Shown here: positions 17,640 through 26,345 of the stretch, one piece after another
Position numbering within the stretch: the stretch's first letter is position 1
Layout of the letters: every line of letters begins with the position of its first letter
Source of the DNA: Burkholderiales bacterium
Lineage (GTDB): Bacteria; Pseudomonadota; Gammaproteobacteria; Burkholderiales; SG8-39
Direction: 5' to 3'
NCBI GenBank assembly: GCA_023383795.1
Contig: JAHDYJ010000029.1
Coordinates: forward strand, 1 to 40,081
DNA: 40,081 bases
Position numbers and translations under genes: made by a program
The notes under the pieces: model-generated
Told to the model about the DNA's origin: nothing
Databases searched by the model: none
What the model saw: the letters and a program-made list of their open reading frames with translations, nothing else

Positions 17640-18269
17640 ATGGACCCGCGCTTCGCCGAGATCGTCGGGACCGAGGCCGAGCTGCGGGCGCTGATCGGGC
17701 ACCCGGCCGAGGCGGTGGTCCGGAGCCGCCTCGCCACGCTCGACCGACACTGCCGCGCCTACATTGCCAGGAGCCCGTTCGTCGTCGTGGCGACGGCCGA
17801 CGGCGCAGGCGAGCTCGACGTGTCGCCGAAGGGCGACCCGCCCGGCTTCGTCCGCGTGCTCGACGACGCCACGCTCGCGATTCCCGAGCGGCCGGGGAAC
17901 CGGCGCGCCGACACGTTCTCGAACCTGCTGCAGAATCCGCACGTGGCGCTCGTGTTCCTGATTCCGGGCAAGCGGGAGACCCTGCGGGTGAGCGGCACCG
18001 CGATCATCGTGCGCGACCGCTGGCTGTGCGACGCGATGGCGGTCGCGGGAAAGCCGCCCGCGCTCGCGCTCGTGGTGACGATCCGGGAGGTGTCGATCCA
18101 CTGCGCCAAGTGCATCGTCCGCTCGAAGCTGTGGGATCCGCTGCACTGGCCGGATCTGGAAGGGCTGCCGTCCCTCGCGCAGGCGATCGTCGACCAGGCG
18201 AATCTGGATGCGAGCCCCGCGCAGGTGCAGGCGTTCATCGACGACGACGAGCGGGAGCGGCTCTACTGA
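17640..18269 (+). CDS. Pyridoxamine-phosphate-oxidase-fold flavoprotein
   Basis: This 209-residue soluble protein has the split beta-barrel FMN-binding fold. It is recognisable by FVVVATADGAGELDVSPKGD, the segment PERPGNRRADTFSNLLQNP and VALVFLIPGKRETLRVSG. This matches the subgroup often labelled FMN-binding or MSMEG_1061-like. It may be an oxidoreductase or cofactor-binding protein with no defined substrate. It starts 10 bases after the Bug receptor gene and is probably co-transcribed. Confidence 0.8.
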   Translation: MDPRFAEIVGTEAELRALIGHPAEAVVRSRLATLDRHCRAYIARSPFVVVATADGAGELDVSPKGDPPGFVRVLDDATLAIPERPGNRRADTFSNLLQNPHVALVFLIPGKRETLRVSGTAIIVRDRWLCDAMAVAGKPPALALVVTIREVSIHCAKCIVRSKLWDPLHWPDLEGLPSLAQAIVDQANLDASPAQVQAFIDDDERERLY

Positions 18270-18306
18270 GCCGCCGCGCTTACGTGCAGGCTCCCCGGGC
18301 CACGCC

Positions 18307-18969
18307 ATGACCGTCTTCGGCTCGCTTCCGCCCGCCGAGCAGGCGCGGCAGCTCGCCAATCCCGAGGGTCGCGTCGGCCTCGAGGTCGCCGAGTGGCTGA
18401 ACGGCAACAACCGCGACGGCAACGCCCGCACGCTGGCGATGCTCGGTGTCCAGGCGGGCGACCGCGTGCTCGAGATCGGCTTCGGCAACGGCCGCGCGGC
18501 GCCCGACATCGTCGCGCAGGCCGAGGACGTGCGCTACGCGGGCATCGACATCTCGCCGACCATGGTCGCGGAGGCCGCGCGCTTCAACGCCGCGCTCCTC
18601 GCCGCCGGCCGTGCGAGCTTCCATCTCGCCGCGGCCGAGCGCATGCCGTTCGAGGACGCGGCGTTCGATCGCGTCTTCTCGACCGGCGTGATCCACTTCT
18701 GGCGGGAGGCGCTGGTGCCGCTGGGCGAGATCCGCCGCGTGCTGCGTCCCGGCGGCCTCGCCGTCCTCGGCGCGCTCGATGCGCGCTGCCCGCCGCCGTT
18801 CGCGCGCCCGGAGCTCGGCTTTTTCCTGCGCAGCGCCGACGAGTGGGCCGAGCTGTGCCGCGAGGCCGGGTTCGGGACCGTGCACGCCCGGACGATCGAG
18901 TCCGAGCAGCTCACCCCGGACGGCACGCCGGCCAAGCGCTACGCCGTTCGCGTGACGGCGCAGCGCTGA
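18307..18969 (+). CDS. SAM-dependent class I methyltransferase
   Basis: This 220-residue protein has a Rossmann-type methyltransferase core. Motif I is VLEIGFGNGRAA (residues 54-65), the acidic end of strand 2 is GIDISPTM, the motif around residue 116 is MPFEDAAFDRV, and RVLRPGGL comes after. It belongs to the UbiE/methyltransf_11 type. The substrate is unknown. It begins 37 bases after the flavoprotein gene in the same direction. Confidence 0.85.
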   Translation: MTVFGSLPPAEQARQLANPEGRVGLEVAEWLNGNNRDGNARTLAMLGVQAGDRVLEIGFGNGRAAPDIVAQAEDVRYAGIDISPTMVAEAARFNAALLAAGRASFHLAAAERMPFEDAAFDRVFSTGVIHFWREALVPLGEIRRVLRPGGLAVLGALDARCPPPFARPELGFFLRSADEWAELCREAGFGTVHARTIESEQLTPDGTPAKRYAVRVTAQR

Positions 18970-19095
18970 AACGCGGCCCGGTCCGCCGGGCGCGGTCGGG
19001 GTCTGCGTGCCGCTGGGCAAGCCTGCCGGAGTTTCGTATTCTTGCGGACGCCGCGGCGGAGGTATCCGGCCGCGGTTCCCCGTGTCGGAGAGGCC

Positions 19096-19962
19096 GTGAC
19101 CGAGCTGGACCGTGAGATCGAAACGCGGGCGGTGCGCGGCGGGCGAGGGCGGCCGCGCACGCGCGCCGCATCGCTCGTCGCCGTGCTCCTCCTATCGACG
19201 CTCGCGTTGCCCGCGCCGGCGCAGGACCGCGCCGCCCTCGAGCAGTGGGCCGCGGCGCCGCACCGCACCGCGCGCAACGTGGCGCGCGACGTCCACCGGC
19301 ACCCGGTCGAGGTGCTCGTCTTCTTCGGCGTGCGGCCCGACAGCACGGTCGTCGAGATCCTGCCCGGCAGCAGCGGCTACTACATGGAGATTCTCGCGCC
19401 GTACCTGAGGGAGCGGGGGAGGTACATCGCCGCGAACCGCGACGCACTAGCGCCGCCGCAGTACCTCGCCGACCACCGGAAGCTCCTCGCGCGGCTCGAG
19501 GCCGAGCCCGCGCTGTACGGGAAGGTCGTCGTCACGCAGTTCAACGCCGACCGGCACGAGATTGCGCCGCCGGGCAGCGCCGATTTCGTGCTCACGTTCC
19601 GCAACCTGCACAACTGGGTCGAGCGCGGCGAGGCCGAGGGGGCGCTGCGCGCCTTTCACCGGGCGCTCAAGCCCGGCGGCGTGCTCGGCGTGGTCGACCA
19701 TCGCGGGCGCGCCGATCTCTCGCAGGAGGCGCAGATGAAGTCGGGCTACGTGCGCGAGGACTTCGCCGTCGCGCTCGTGGAGAAGGCCGGCTTCCGGCTG
19801 GTCGGGTCCTCCGAGGTCAACGCCAACCCGAAGGACACCAAGGACCACCCCGAAGGCGTGTGGACGCTGCCGCCGACGCTGCGCCTGAAGGAGAAGGACC
19901 GCGCGAAGTACCAGGCGATCGGCGAGAGCGACCGCTTCACGCTCAGGTTCGTCAAGCAGTGA
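19096..19962 (+). CDS. Exported methyltransferase-like protein (COG4798 type)
   Basis: This 288-residue protein has a basic N-terminus and a hydrophobic segment (about residues 28-43, ending PAPAQ) that looks like a signal peptide or anchor. A methyltransferase-like fold follows, with VVEILPGSSGYYMEIL in the motif I place, FVLTFRNLHNW and ALKPGGVLGVVDHRG. The RNLHNW signature is typical of the predicted periplasmic methyltransferases. SAM is not expected outside the cytoplasm, so the role is unclear. The GTG at 19096 has GGAGAGG just upstream; the start is uncertain. Confidence 0.75.
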   Translation: MTELDREIETRAVRGGRGRPRTRAASLVAVLLLSTLALPAPAQDRAALEQWAAAPHRTARNVARDVHRHPVEVLVFFGVRPDSTVVEILPGSSGYYMEILAPYLRERGRYIAANRDALAPPQYLADHRKLLARLEAEPALYGKVVVTQFNADRHEIAPPGSADFVLTFRNLHNWVERGEAEGALRAFHRALKPGGVLGVVDHRGRADLSQEAQMKSGYVREDFAVALVEKAGFRLVGSSEVNANPKDTKDHPEGVWTLPPTLRLKEKDRAKYQAIGESDRFTLRFVKQ

Positions 19963-19986
19963 GCGCCGGCGGCCGGCGCGGCGCGC

Positions 19987-20313
19987 TCAGGCGGCCGCGT
20001 CGATCGCGGCGAGCGCCTCTTCGATCTCCGCCGGCCGCACCGGTCGCACGAGCCGGGTGACCTCCCGGCCGTCCGCCAGCATCACGAGCGTCGGCCACAG
20101 CCGCACGCCGAAGGAGCGGCCGAGCGGACGGCCGCTGCCGTCGGCGACCTTCAGGTGCCGCACCCGCGGGTGCCGCGCGAGCGCGGCGGCGACGAACGGC
20201 GCGACGCGCAGGCAATGGCCGCAGGTCGGGCTGCCGAACTCGAGCAGCGTGGGCCCGGCGAGCGCGTCCACCGCCTCGCGGGAGGGCTCGCTCTCGAGAT
20301 AGTCGGTCGCCAC
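19987..20313 (-). CDS. Thioredoxin-family protein
   Basis: This 108-residue single-domain thioredoxin fold has the active site C31-G-H-C34 in FGSPTCGHCLR and a cis-proline at P74 (RLWPTLV). There is no signal peptide, so it should act in the cytoplasm as a small reductase. The CGHC active site is more oxidising than the CGPC of standard thioredoxins. It is convergent with the methyltransferase-like gene. Confidence 0.82.
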   Translation of the reverse strand: MATDYLESEPSREAVDALAGPTLLEFGSPTCGHCLRVAPFVAAALARHPRVRHLKVADGSGRPLGRSFGVRLWPTLVMLADGREVTRLVRPVRPAEIEEALAAIDAAA

Positions 20314-20382
20314 GGCAGCGAAGTCTGCACGGCCGCGCCCTTTCGCGCCAGTGCCGGCCGGTAAGGACTCGGGAAGGGCTCT

Positions 20383-21132
20383 CTACTCGAGCGTCGCCGC
20401 GATCCGCCGGATCTCGTCGGGCGTGCGCTCGCCGGCGAGCGGCGTGCCCGGCATCAGGTACTTGCCCTTCGCGAGCCCGCCGATCAGCACCGGCTCGAAG
20501 CCGATGTCGCGGATGAGGCCCGAGGCGACCGCGATCGCCTCGGCGTCGTCGCCCGCGATCGGCATGCCGATGCGGCCGGGCTGCTCGTGCGCCGCGCCCA
20601 TGCGGAAGGAGCCGACCGCGTTGAAGGCGCGCACGATGCGCGCGCCCGGGAGGAGCTCGGCCGAGGCGAGGCCCGCGCCCTTCTCGCGCGCCCAGTTCGC
20701 GATCTCGCCGTCGCGCCCGGGGAACGGGTTGCAGGTGTCGATCACGATCTGGCCCGCGAGCAGGCTTCCGAGCTCCTTGCCGACGTCCGGCAGCGAGCGG
20801 TAGGGCACCGAGACTAGCAGCACCGGGCCGAAGGCCGCGGCCTCGCGCGGCGTCCCGGCGTGCGCGTTCGGCCCGACCCGCGCGGCGAGCGTCTTGTCGT
20901 GCTCGATGTTGCGCGAGGAGAACATCACCTGGTGGCCGGCCTTCGCCCACACGGTGCCGAGCGTGCCGCCGACCCGGCCCGAGCCGACGACGCCGATCTT
21001 CGTCTTCGGCGCGCTCCCGCTCGCGGCGCCCGCCGCGCGCGGCAGCCCGTCGAGGGCGAGGGCCGCCGCAGCGACGCCGGCCGCTTTGAGGAATCCACGC
21101 CGGTCTCGGTTGTCGAGGTCGTTCGCGTTCAT
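20383..21132 (-). CDS. Tat-exported NAD(P)-binding reductase (F420-dependent NADP reductase-like)
   Basis: This 249-residue protein has a twin-arginine signal (RRGFLK, residues 11-16, then a hydrophobic Ala/Leu stretch ending near 40). A Rossmann fold follows, with IGVVGSGRVGGTLG (dinucleotide loop G50-x-G52-x-x-G55) and FSSRN, as in the NADPH:F420 reductase/KARI-like COG2085 family. Export of a cofactor-bound reductase through Tat is plausible but unusual for the family. It is followed upstream by another Tat oxidoreductase gene on the same strand. Confidence 0.78.
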   Translation of the reverse strand: MNANDLDNRDRRGFLKAAGVAAAALALDGLPRAAGAASGSAPKTKIGVVGSGRVGGTLGTVWAKAGHQVMFSSRNIEHDKTLAARVGPNAHAGTPREAAAFGPVLLVSVPYRSLPDVGKELGSLLAGQIVIDTCNPFPGRDGEIANWAREKGAGLASAELLPGARIVRAFNAVGSFRMGAAHEQPGRIGMPIAGDDAEAIAVASGLIRDIGFEPVLIGGLAKGKYLMPGTPLAGERTPDEIRRIAATLE

Positions 21133-21165
21133 GTCAGGTCTCCATGCGTTTGCGTTTCTCGGCCG

Positions 21166-22122
21166 CTACGCCGAGGGCAGCGCCTCGACGAGCTCGATCA
21201 TGCGCTTGCGCATCGCGGCGTCCGGCAGCCTGCCGCGCGCGGCGCCCATGTTGTCGGCCATGTTGGCGGGCCGGCTGGTGGCCGGCGTGATGGCGGTCAC
21301 CGCCGGGTGGCTCGCCGCGAACTTGAGGAAGAACTGCGCCCACGTGCCCGCGTCGAGCTCGCGCGCCCACTCCGGCACCGGGCGCCCCTTCACGCGCTGC
21401 CACAGGCGCGTGCGGCCGAACGGCGCGTAGACGAGGACGGCGATGCCCTTGTCGCGCGCGAGCGGCAGGATCGTCTCCTCAGCGTGGCGCTCGTCGATCG
21501 CGTAGTCGGTGCCGATGAAGTCGATCGGCTCGGTGCGCATGGTCCGCACGAGCGCGTCGTACTGGCCCGCAAAGGTGGTCGTGACGCCGATGTAGCGCAC
21601 GCGGCCCTTCTCCTTGAGCTCGCGCAGGAGCGGAAGCTGGGTGCGCACGTCGCCCATGTTGTGTACCTGCACGAGGTCGATGACCGGCTTGCCGATCCGG
21701 CCGAACGAGGTCTCGAGCTGGCGGCGCGCCGCCGCCGGGTCGGCCGCGCCGCCGCCGCGCGGCGCGACGTTGAGCTTGGTCGCCCAGAAGAGCCGCTCGG
21801 CGATCCCGAGGTCCTGCGCGATCCGGCCGGCAACCTCCTCGGAGGCGCCGTAGGCGGGCGCGGTGTCGAACACCGTGCCGCCGAGCGCCACCATCTGCTC
21901 GAGCACCGTGCGCAGCGCCGCGACGTCGTCGCTCCGCGCCACCTGCGCGAAGGTGGCCGAGCTCCCGAGACCGATGATCGGCAGCCGCTCGCCGGTGGCG
22001 GGAATCGCCCGGGTGATGAGGTCCGCCTTGCCGGCGTCCGCGCCGAGCACGGCGCGGGGTGCGAGGGCCGCGATCGCGGCCGCGCCCGCCATGCCCTTGA
22101 TCCATTCGCGACGCGTCGTCAT
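21166..22122 (-). CDS. Tat-exported aldo/keto reductase
   Basis: This 318-residue protein has a twin-arginine signal (RREWIK, about residues 4-9, ending near A30). A TIM-barrel aldo/keto reductase domain follows, with the tetrad D86 and Y91 (FDTAPAYG), K116 (WATKLN) and H154 (VQVHNMGD). The substrate is unknown. Its ATG overlaps the TGA of the upstream transporter-like gene (ATGA), so the two are co-translated. Confidence 0.85.
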   Translation of the reverse strand: MTTRREWIKGMAGAAAIAALAPRAVLGADAGKADLITRAIPATGERLPIIGLGSSATFAQVARSDDVAALRTVLEQMVALGGTVFDTAPAYGASEEVAGRIAQDLGIAERLFWATKLNVAPRGGGAADPAAARRQLETSFGRIGKPVIDLVQVHNMGDVRTQLPLLRELKEKGRVRYIGVTTTFAGQYDALVRTMRTEPIDFIGTDYAIDERHAEETILPLARDKGIAVLVYAPFGRTRLWQRVKGRPVPEWARELDAGTWAQFFLKFAASHPAVTAITPATSRPANMADNMGAARGRLPDAAMRKRMIELVEALPSA

Positions 22123-23438
22123 GCGGGAGCTCCTTCGGTGCGTTCGACGATCCGCGGCCGCGCGCGCTGCGCACGGCCGAGCCACAGGGCGAGCGCCATC
22201 CACGCGAGCGCGAGCGGCACCGCGAAGGACGCGAGCGCGGCGAGCCCCATGCCGAGCCGCCCGAGCAGGCCCTCGGTCTGCGCGCCGACGACGTCGCCCG
22301 CCCGGTAGACGAAGGTGTCGATGAAGGCCTTCGCCTTGTAGCGGTCGGCGCGCTCGACCACGGTGAAGAGCGTCTCGCGCGCGGGCCGCATGATGCCGCG
22401 CTGCACGGCGCGGAAGGCCGCCTCGAACGCGATGAGCGCCGCGAGCGAGCCCGCGATCGCCAGCCCGAGGAAGCCGAGCGCCGCCGTGAGCGGCAGCAGC
22501 GCGAGGGTAACCGCCACGCCGAGCCGCCGCATCAGATGCCCGGTGATCACCGCCTGCAGGAGGAGCGTCGCGATCTGCGTGATCATGTCGATCCGCGCGA
22601 AGGTCGCCGTGCGCATGTCGAGGTCGGTGCCGAGCGCGGCCACCATCTGCAGGCGCGTGAAGTAGATGAAGGTGACCATCACCGCGAGGATCAGCACGTA
22701 CGCGCAGATGGCGAGGAGATAGGGCGACCGGAAGACCGCCTGCAGGCCTTCCCACGCGTTGCCGCCGATCACCGCGGGCTCGTCCGAACCGGGCGCGCCG
22801 GTCGTCTGGCCGGGGGCCGGCTCGGTCCGATCGGGGTGCAGGCGCGTGACCCACCGGGCCGCGCCGAGCGCGAGCACGAGGAAGCCCGCCGCGACGAGCA
22901 AGAGCGCCGGCGTGCCGAGCGGGCGTGCGAGCTGGCTCGCGAGCCACGGGCCGAAGATCGCGCCGAGCGTTCCGCCCACGGCGATCGCGCCGAACAGGCG
23001 CTTCGCCTGCTCGAGCGAGAAGCGGTCCGCCATCAGCGCCCAGAAGAGCATCGTGGCGAACAGGTTGAACACGCTGAACCACACGTAGAACACCTGCCCG
23101 GTGCGCTCGCCGACGCTCGCCGGCGCGAGCACGAGGAGCGCGTAGAACCCGGCCAGGCCGAGCGCGAAGAAGAGGTAGGTGACGTTGACGAAGACCAGGC
23201 GCCGGAACCGGCTCACGAGCCACCCGAAGAGCGGATTCACGAGGAGGGTCACGACGACCGTGCCGACGAAGAGCCAGCGGATCGCCTCGATGCCGCGCTG
23301 CATGCCGAGCGCCTCGCGCGCCGGCCGCACGACCATCAGCGCCGTGAGCACGCAGAAGAAGAAGAGCGCCGCGACGAGCGTCGGCCCGACCTCCTCCCGG
23401 CGGACGTTCGCGATGCGCTGCAGGAGGGCGGTGGTCAT
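22119..23438 (-). CDS. Multi-pass membrane protein of the NTP/NDP translocase-like MFS group
   Basis: This 439-residue inner-membrane protein has about twelve hydrophobic segments. It resembles the Tlc/Npt nucleotide transporter group (COG3202) seen in intracellular bacteria and, as distant homologues, in free-living ones. Matching segments are ALFFFCVLTALMVVRPAREALG near the start, FNLFATMLFWALMADRF, and FRAVQRGIMRPARETLFTVV with YKAKAFIDTFVYRAGD near the end. Nucleotide transport is not proven for the free-living members. The ATG at 23438 was chosen because the family sequence starts there. It overlaps the aldo/keto reductase gene. Confidence 0.8.
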   Translation of the reverse strand: MTTALLQRIANVRREEVGPTLVAALFFFCVLTALMVVRPAREALGMQRGIEAIRWLFVGTVVVTLLVNPLFGWLVSRFRRLVFVNVTYLFFALGLAGFYALLVLAPASVGERTGQVFYVWFSVFNLFATMLFWALMADRFSLEQAKRLFGAIAVGGTLGAIFGPWLASQLARPLGTPALLLVAAGFLVLALGAARWVTRLHPDRTEPAPGQTTGAPGSDEPAVIGGNAWEGLQAVFRSPYLLAICAYVLILAVMVTFIYFTRLQMVAALGTDLDMRTATFARIDMITQIATLLLQAVITGHLMRRLGVAVTLALLPLTAALGFLGLAIAGSLAALIAFEAAFRAVQRGIMRPARETLFTVVERADRYKAKAFIDTFVYRAGDVVGAQTEGLLGRLGMGLAALASFAVPLALAWMALALWLGRAQRARPRIVERTEGAPA

Positions 23439-23612
23439 CGTCGGCGGGCCTGCCGGGCATGGGACTCGGGCGCCGGTGCAAAGTTCCGCCGCGGCCGGGC
23501 CGCCGGCCGCCGCGCATGGGGCGACGCCCACTCGCCGGCGCTCGCAAGGATCGCCGCGCACGGGTACGCTTGCGCCGGGCGACAGACGCCGCACCGACGT
23601 TGCCGACCAGCC

Positions 23613-24059
23613 ATGCGCATCTCACCCGTGACACGCGAGCAGCTCCCCGAGTGGAAGCGGCTGCGCCGCGCGCTGTACTCGGATATCGACGAGGCGTTCC
23701 ACGACGCCGAGACGGCGTGGCTGCTCGACTCCGCGGAGGCGGCGTGCTTTCTCGCGTGGTCGGACGCGGGCGAGGCGATCGGGCTCGTCGAGCTCACGCT
23801 GCGCAACTTCGTCGACGGCTGCATCGGCGGCCCGGTGGGCTACATCGAGGGCCTCTACCTCGATCCGGCGCATCGCGGCCGCGGCCTGGGACCGCAGCTC
23901 GTCGGGTTCGCCGCCGAGTGGTTCAGGTCCAGGGGATGCAAGGATATGGCGACAGACGCGGAGATCGCGAACGCCGGGGCGCAGGCCTTCTTTCGCCGTG
24001 CCGGCTTCGCCGAGCGCTGGCGCGTCGTGGGCTTCACGAAGCCGCTCGGCGAGCGCTGA
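23613..24059 (+). CDS. GNAT acetyltransferase, AAC(6')-like
   Basis: This 148-residue GNAT protein has the acetyl-CoA loop HRGRGLG (residues 87-93). The flanking text FVDGCIGGPVGYIEGLYLDP, GCKDMATDAEIANAG and RAGFAERWRVVGFTK follows the aminoglycoside 6'-N-acetyltransferase type I subfamily closely. Chromosomal relatives may or may not modify aminoglycosides, and their natural substrates are unclear. It is divergent from the transporter-like gene with a 174-base gap. Confidence 0.8.
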   Translation: MRISPVTREQLPEWKRLRRALYSDIDEAFHDAETAWLLDSAEAACFLAWSDAGEAIGLVELTLRNFVDGCIGGPVGYIEGLYLDPAHRGRGLGPQLVGFAAEWFRSRGCKDMATDAEIANAGAQAFFRRAGFAERWRVVGFTKPLGER

Positions 24060-24096
24060 CCGGGCGGCGCGGGCGCGAGGCACGGGGAGAGCGCGC

Positions 24097-24771
24097 TTGA
24101 CCGATGCATCGGACGGCACGCCGCTTGCACCCGATCTGATCGCGCGCGCCGCGGCGCTCGCGACGAGCACGCTCGCCAACGCGCTCGACGACGCCGGCCT
24201 GCACGCGAGCGTGATGCCGACGCTCAAGGCGATCGCACCCGGCTTCCGCTTCGCCGGGCCCGCGGTGACGGTGAAGGAGATCGCGGGCGACTACGGCACG
24301 TTCGGCTCGGCGGACTTCAAGGTCGGCGCGATCGTCGACGCGGCGGCGGCCGGCGACGTGATCGTCGTCGACGCCGGCGGCGCGCGGTGCTCTACGTGGG
24401 GCGGCACCGCCTCGTTCGCGGCGAGGCTGAAGGGCATCGCGGGGCTCGTGGTGGACGGCGGGGTGCGCGATCTCGAGGAGATCGTCGAGCGCGCGTTTCC
24501 GGTCTTCGCGCGCCACGTCGTGCCGACGACCGGCCGGATGCGGCTCAAGGTGGAGGCGATCGGCGTGCCGGTCGTCGTCGACGGCGTGCGCGTCGCGCCG
24601 GGCGACCTCGTCGTCGCCGACGGCACCGGCGTCGTGTGCCTGCCGCGCGAGCGCGCGGCCGCGATCGTCGCGCGTGCCGAGGCGCTCGCCCGCGACGACG
24701 CCGCGGCGATCGCGGACCTCGAGGCCGGGCTCACCCTCATCGAGGCGATGGCGAAGTACAAGCGGATCTAA
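24097..24771 (+). CDS. RraA-like aldolase/decarboxylase (HMG aldolase family)
   Basis: This 224-residue protein of the RraA/4-hydroxy-4-methyl-2-oxoglutarate aldolase family has AGPAVTVKEIAGDYG, GAIVDAAAAGDVIVVD and VVDGGVRDLEEI. The R124-D125 pair is the usual substrate and metal site. It probably cleaves a 4-carboxy-4-hydroxy-2-oxoacid or decarboxylates oxaloacetate. The TTG start at 24097 has GGGGAGA about 7 bases upstream. The tandem repeat array starts directly after its stop. Confidence 0.82.
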   Translation: MTDASDGTPLAPDLIARAAALATSTLANALDDAGLHASVMPTLKAIAPGFRFAGPAVTVKEIAGDYGTFGSADFKVGAIVDAAAAGDVIVVDAGGARCSTWGGTASFAARLKGIAGLVVDGGVRDLEEIVERAFPVFARHVVPTTGRMRLKVEAIGVPVVVDGVRVAPGDLVVADGTGVVCLPRERAAAIVARAEALARDDAAAIADLEAGLTLIEAMAKYKRI

Positions 24772-24772
24772 G

Positions 24773-25020
24773 GAACAGGAGGGAACCCACACGGGGGAAG
24801 GAACAGGAGGGAACCCACACGGGTTCCCTCCCGTTACCCTCCTTCCGCTGGGGTGGAAGGAACAGGAGGCAACCCACACGGGTTCCCTCCCGTTACCCTC
24901 CTTCGGCTGGGGTGGAAGGACCAGGAGGCAACCCACACGGGTTCCCTCCCGTTACCCTCCTTCCGCTGGGGTGGAAGGACCAGGAGGCAACCCACACGGG
25001 TTCCCTCCCGGTTACCCGCT
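24773..25020. repeat. 59-bp tandem repeat array
   Basis: The block CCCACACGGG recurs at 24786, 24814, 24873, 24932 and 24991: one truncated 28-base unit, then units of exactly 59 bases, with only scattered substitutions. Each full unit contains two hairpins: GGGAACCC-acac-GGGTTCCC (perfect in the second copy, one mismatch later) and TCCTTCC-N8-GGAAGGA. There are no spacers and no core sites. The remaining bases up to the next gene (25021-25248) show no further feature. Confidence 0.9.
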
Positions 25021-25248
25021 GGGGGACCACCCTCGAATCCAGGACCACCCTCGCGGCACGCCCTGCGAGACCGTCCGGGACGGAGACGCTGCCGGGCTTC
25101 GGCCGCGCCCTCCGCGGGGTGTATCCTCTGTGCGGCTACGGTTCTCTTGCCCCCGGTCCTGCGCCGATGTCGAGCGGGGCGCGCCGGGGGAGCATCGAGT
25201 CGGGCGCGCCTTGCCGGCGCGCGTCAGCCGCTCGGCAGGAGGAGACAC

Positions 25249-26319
25249 ATGTCCAAAAAACACAAAATCCTGATGCTGGGGGCGTCCTACGGCTCGCTGC
25301 TGGCCGCCAAGGTCGTGCTGGCGGGGCACACGGCGCGGCTGGTGTGCCTGCCCGCGGAAGCGGAGCTCATCAACAAGGAAGGCGCCCGCGTGCGGGTGCC
25401 GGTCAAGGGCCGCGAGGGGCTGGTCGAGATCGACACGCGCACGGCGCCGGGCAAGCTCTCCGCCGGCGGCGCGGACGGCGTGAATCCCGCGGAGTACGAC
25501 CTCGCGGTGCTCGCGATGCAGGAGCCGCAGTACCGCTCGCCCGGCGTGCGCGAGCTGCTCGCGTCGGTGGCAAGGGCGCGGGTGCCGTGCATGTCGATCA
25601 TGAACATGCCGCCGCTGCCCTACCTCGCGCGCATCCCCGGTCTCAAGGTCGAGGCGCTGCGGTCGTGCTTCACCGACCCCTCGGTGTGGGACGGCCTCGA
25701 TCCGAAGCTCGTCACCCTCTGCAGCCCCGACCCACAGGCGTTCCGTCCGCCCGAGGAGAAGGTCAACGTGCTGCAGGTGCGGCTCGCGACCAACTTCAAG
25801 GCGGCGCGGTTCGAGTCCGACGCGCACACCGCGATCCTGCGCGACCTCGAGCGGGACATCGAGGCGGTGCGGTTCGACGCCGGCGACGGACCGATCGAGC
25901 TTCCGGTCAAGCTCAAGGTGCACGACTCGGTGTTCGTGCCGCTTGCCAAGTGGGCCATGCTGCTCGCCGGCAACTACCGCTGCGTGCAGCAGGACGGCAT
26001 GCGCTCGATCAAGGACGCGGTGCACTCGGACGTCGCCGCGTCGCGCGCGGTGTACGACTGGGTCGTGAAGCTGTGCGTGTCGCTCGGCGCGAAGGAGAGC
26101 GACCTGGTGCCGTTCGAGAAGTACGCGAACGCGGCGCAGTCGCTGCTGACGCCGTCCTCGGCCGCGCGCGCGCTCGCGAACGGCGCGCAGTACATCGAGC
26201 GCACCGACCGCATCGTGCAGACCCTGGCGGCGCAGAAGGGCATGCGCCTCGAGGAGGTCGACCGCACCGTGCAGCTCGTCGACGGCTGGCTCGAGCGCAA
26301 CCGGCGCAAGGCGGCCTGA
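25249..26319 (+). CDS. Ketopantoate-reductase-like NAD(P)-binding protein
   Basis: This 356-residue cytosolic protein has an N-terminal Rossmann motif, ILMLGASYGSLLAAKVVLAGH, in the style of ApbA/PanE N-domains. A helical C-terminal domain follows with a conserved lysine-rich VKLKVHDS. It is longer than typical 2-dehydropantoate 2-reductase (about 300), so it is likely a paralogue with another 2-oxoacid-like substrate. An AGGAGGAG ribosome site precedes the ATG at 25249. Confidence 0.72.
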   Translation: MSKKHKILMLGASYGSLLAAKVVLAGHTARLVCLPAEAELINKEGARVRVPVKGREGLVEIDTRTAPGKLSAGGADGVNPAEYDLAVLAMQEPQYRSPGVRELLASVARARVPCMSIMNMPPLPYLARIPGLKVEALRSCFTDPSVWDGLDPKLVTLCSPDPQAFRPPEEKVNVLQVRLATNFKAARFESDAHTAILRDLERDIEAVRFDAGDGPIELPVKLKVHDSVFVPLAKWAMLLAGNYRCVQQDGMRSIKDAVHSDVAASRAVYDWVVKLCVSLGAKESDLVPFEKYANAAQSLLTPSSAARALANGAQYIERTDRIVQTLAAQKGMRLEEVDRTVQLVDGWLERNRRKAA

Positions 26320-26345
26320 GCCGCGCGCTTCGCCGGGCTCGCCGC

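Noticed and set aside
24773..25020. 59-bp repeats as attC sites (59-base elements) or a CRISPR array
   Set aside because: There are no GTTRRRY/RYYYAAC outer sites and no genes between units. Units are directly adjacent and near identical with no variable spacers. The matching length is coincidence.
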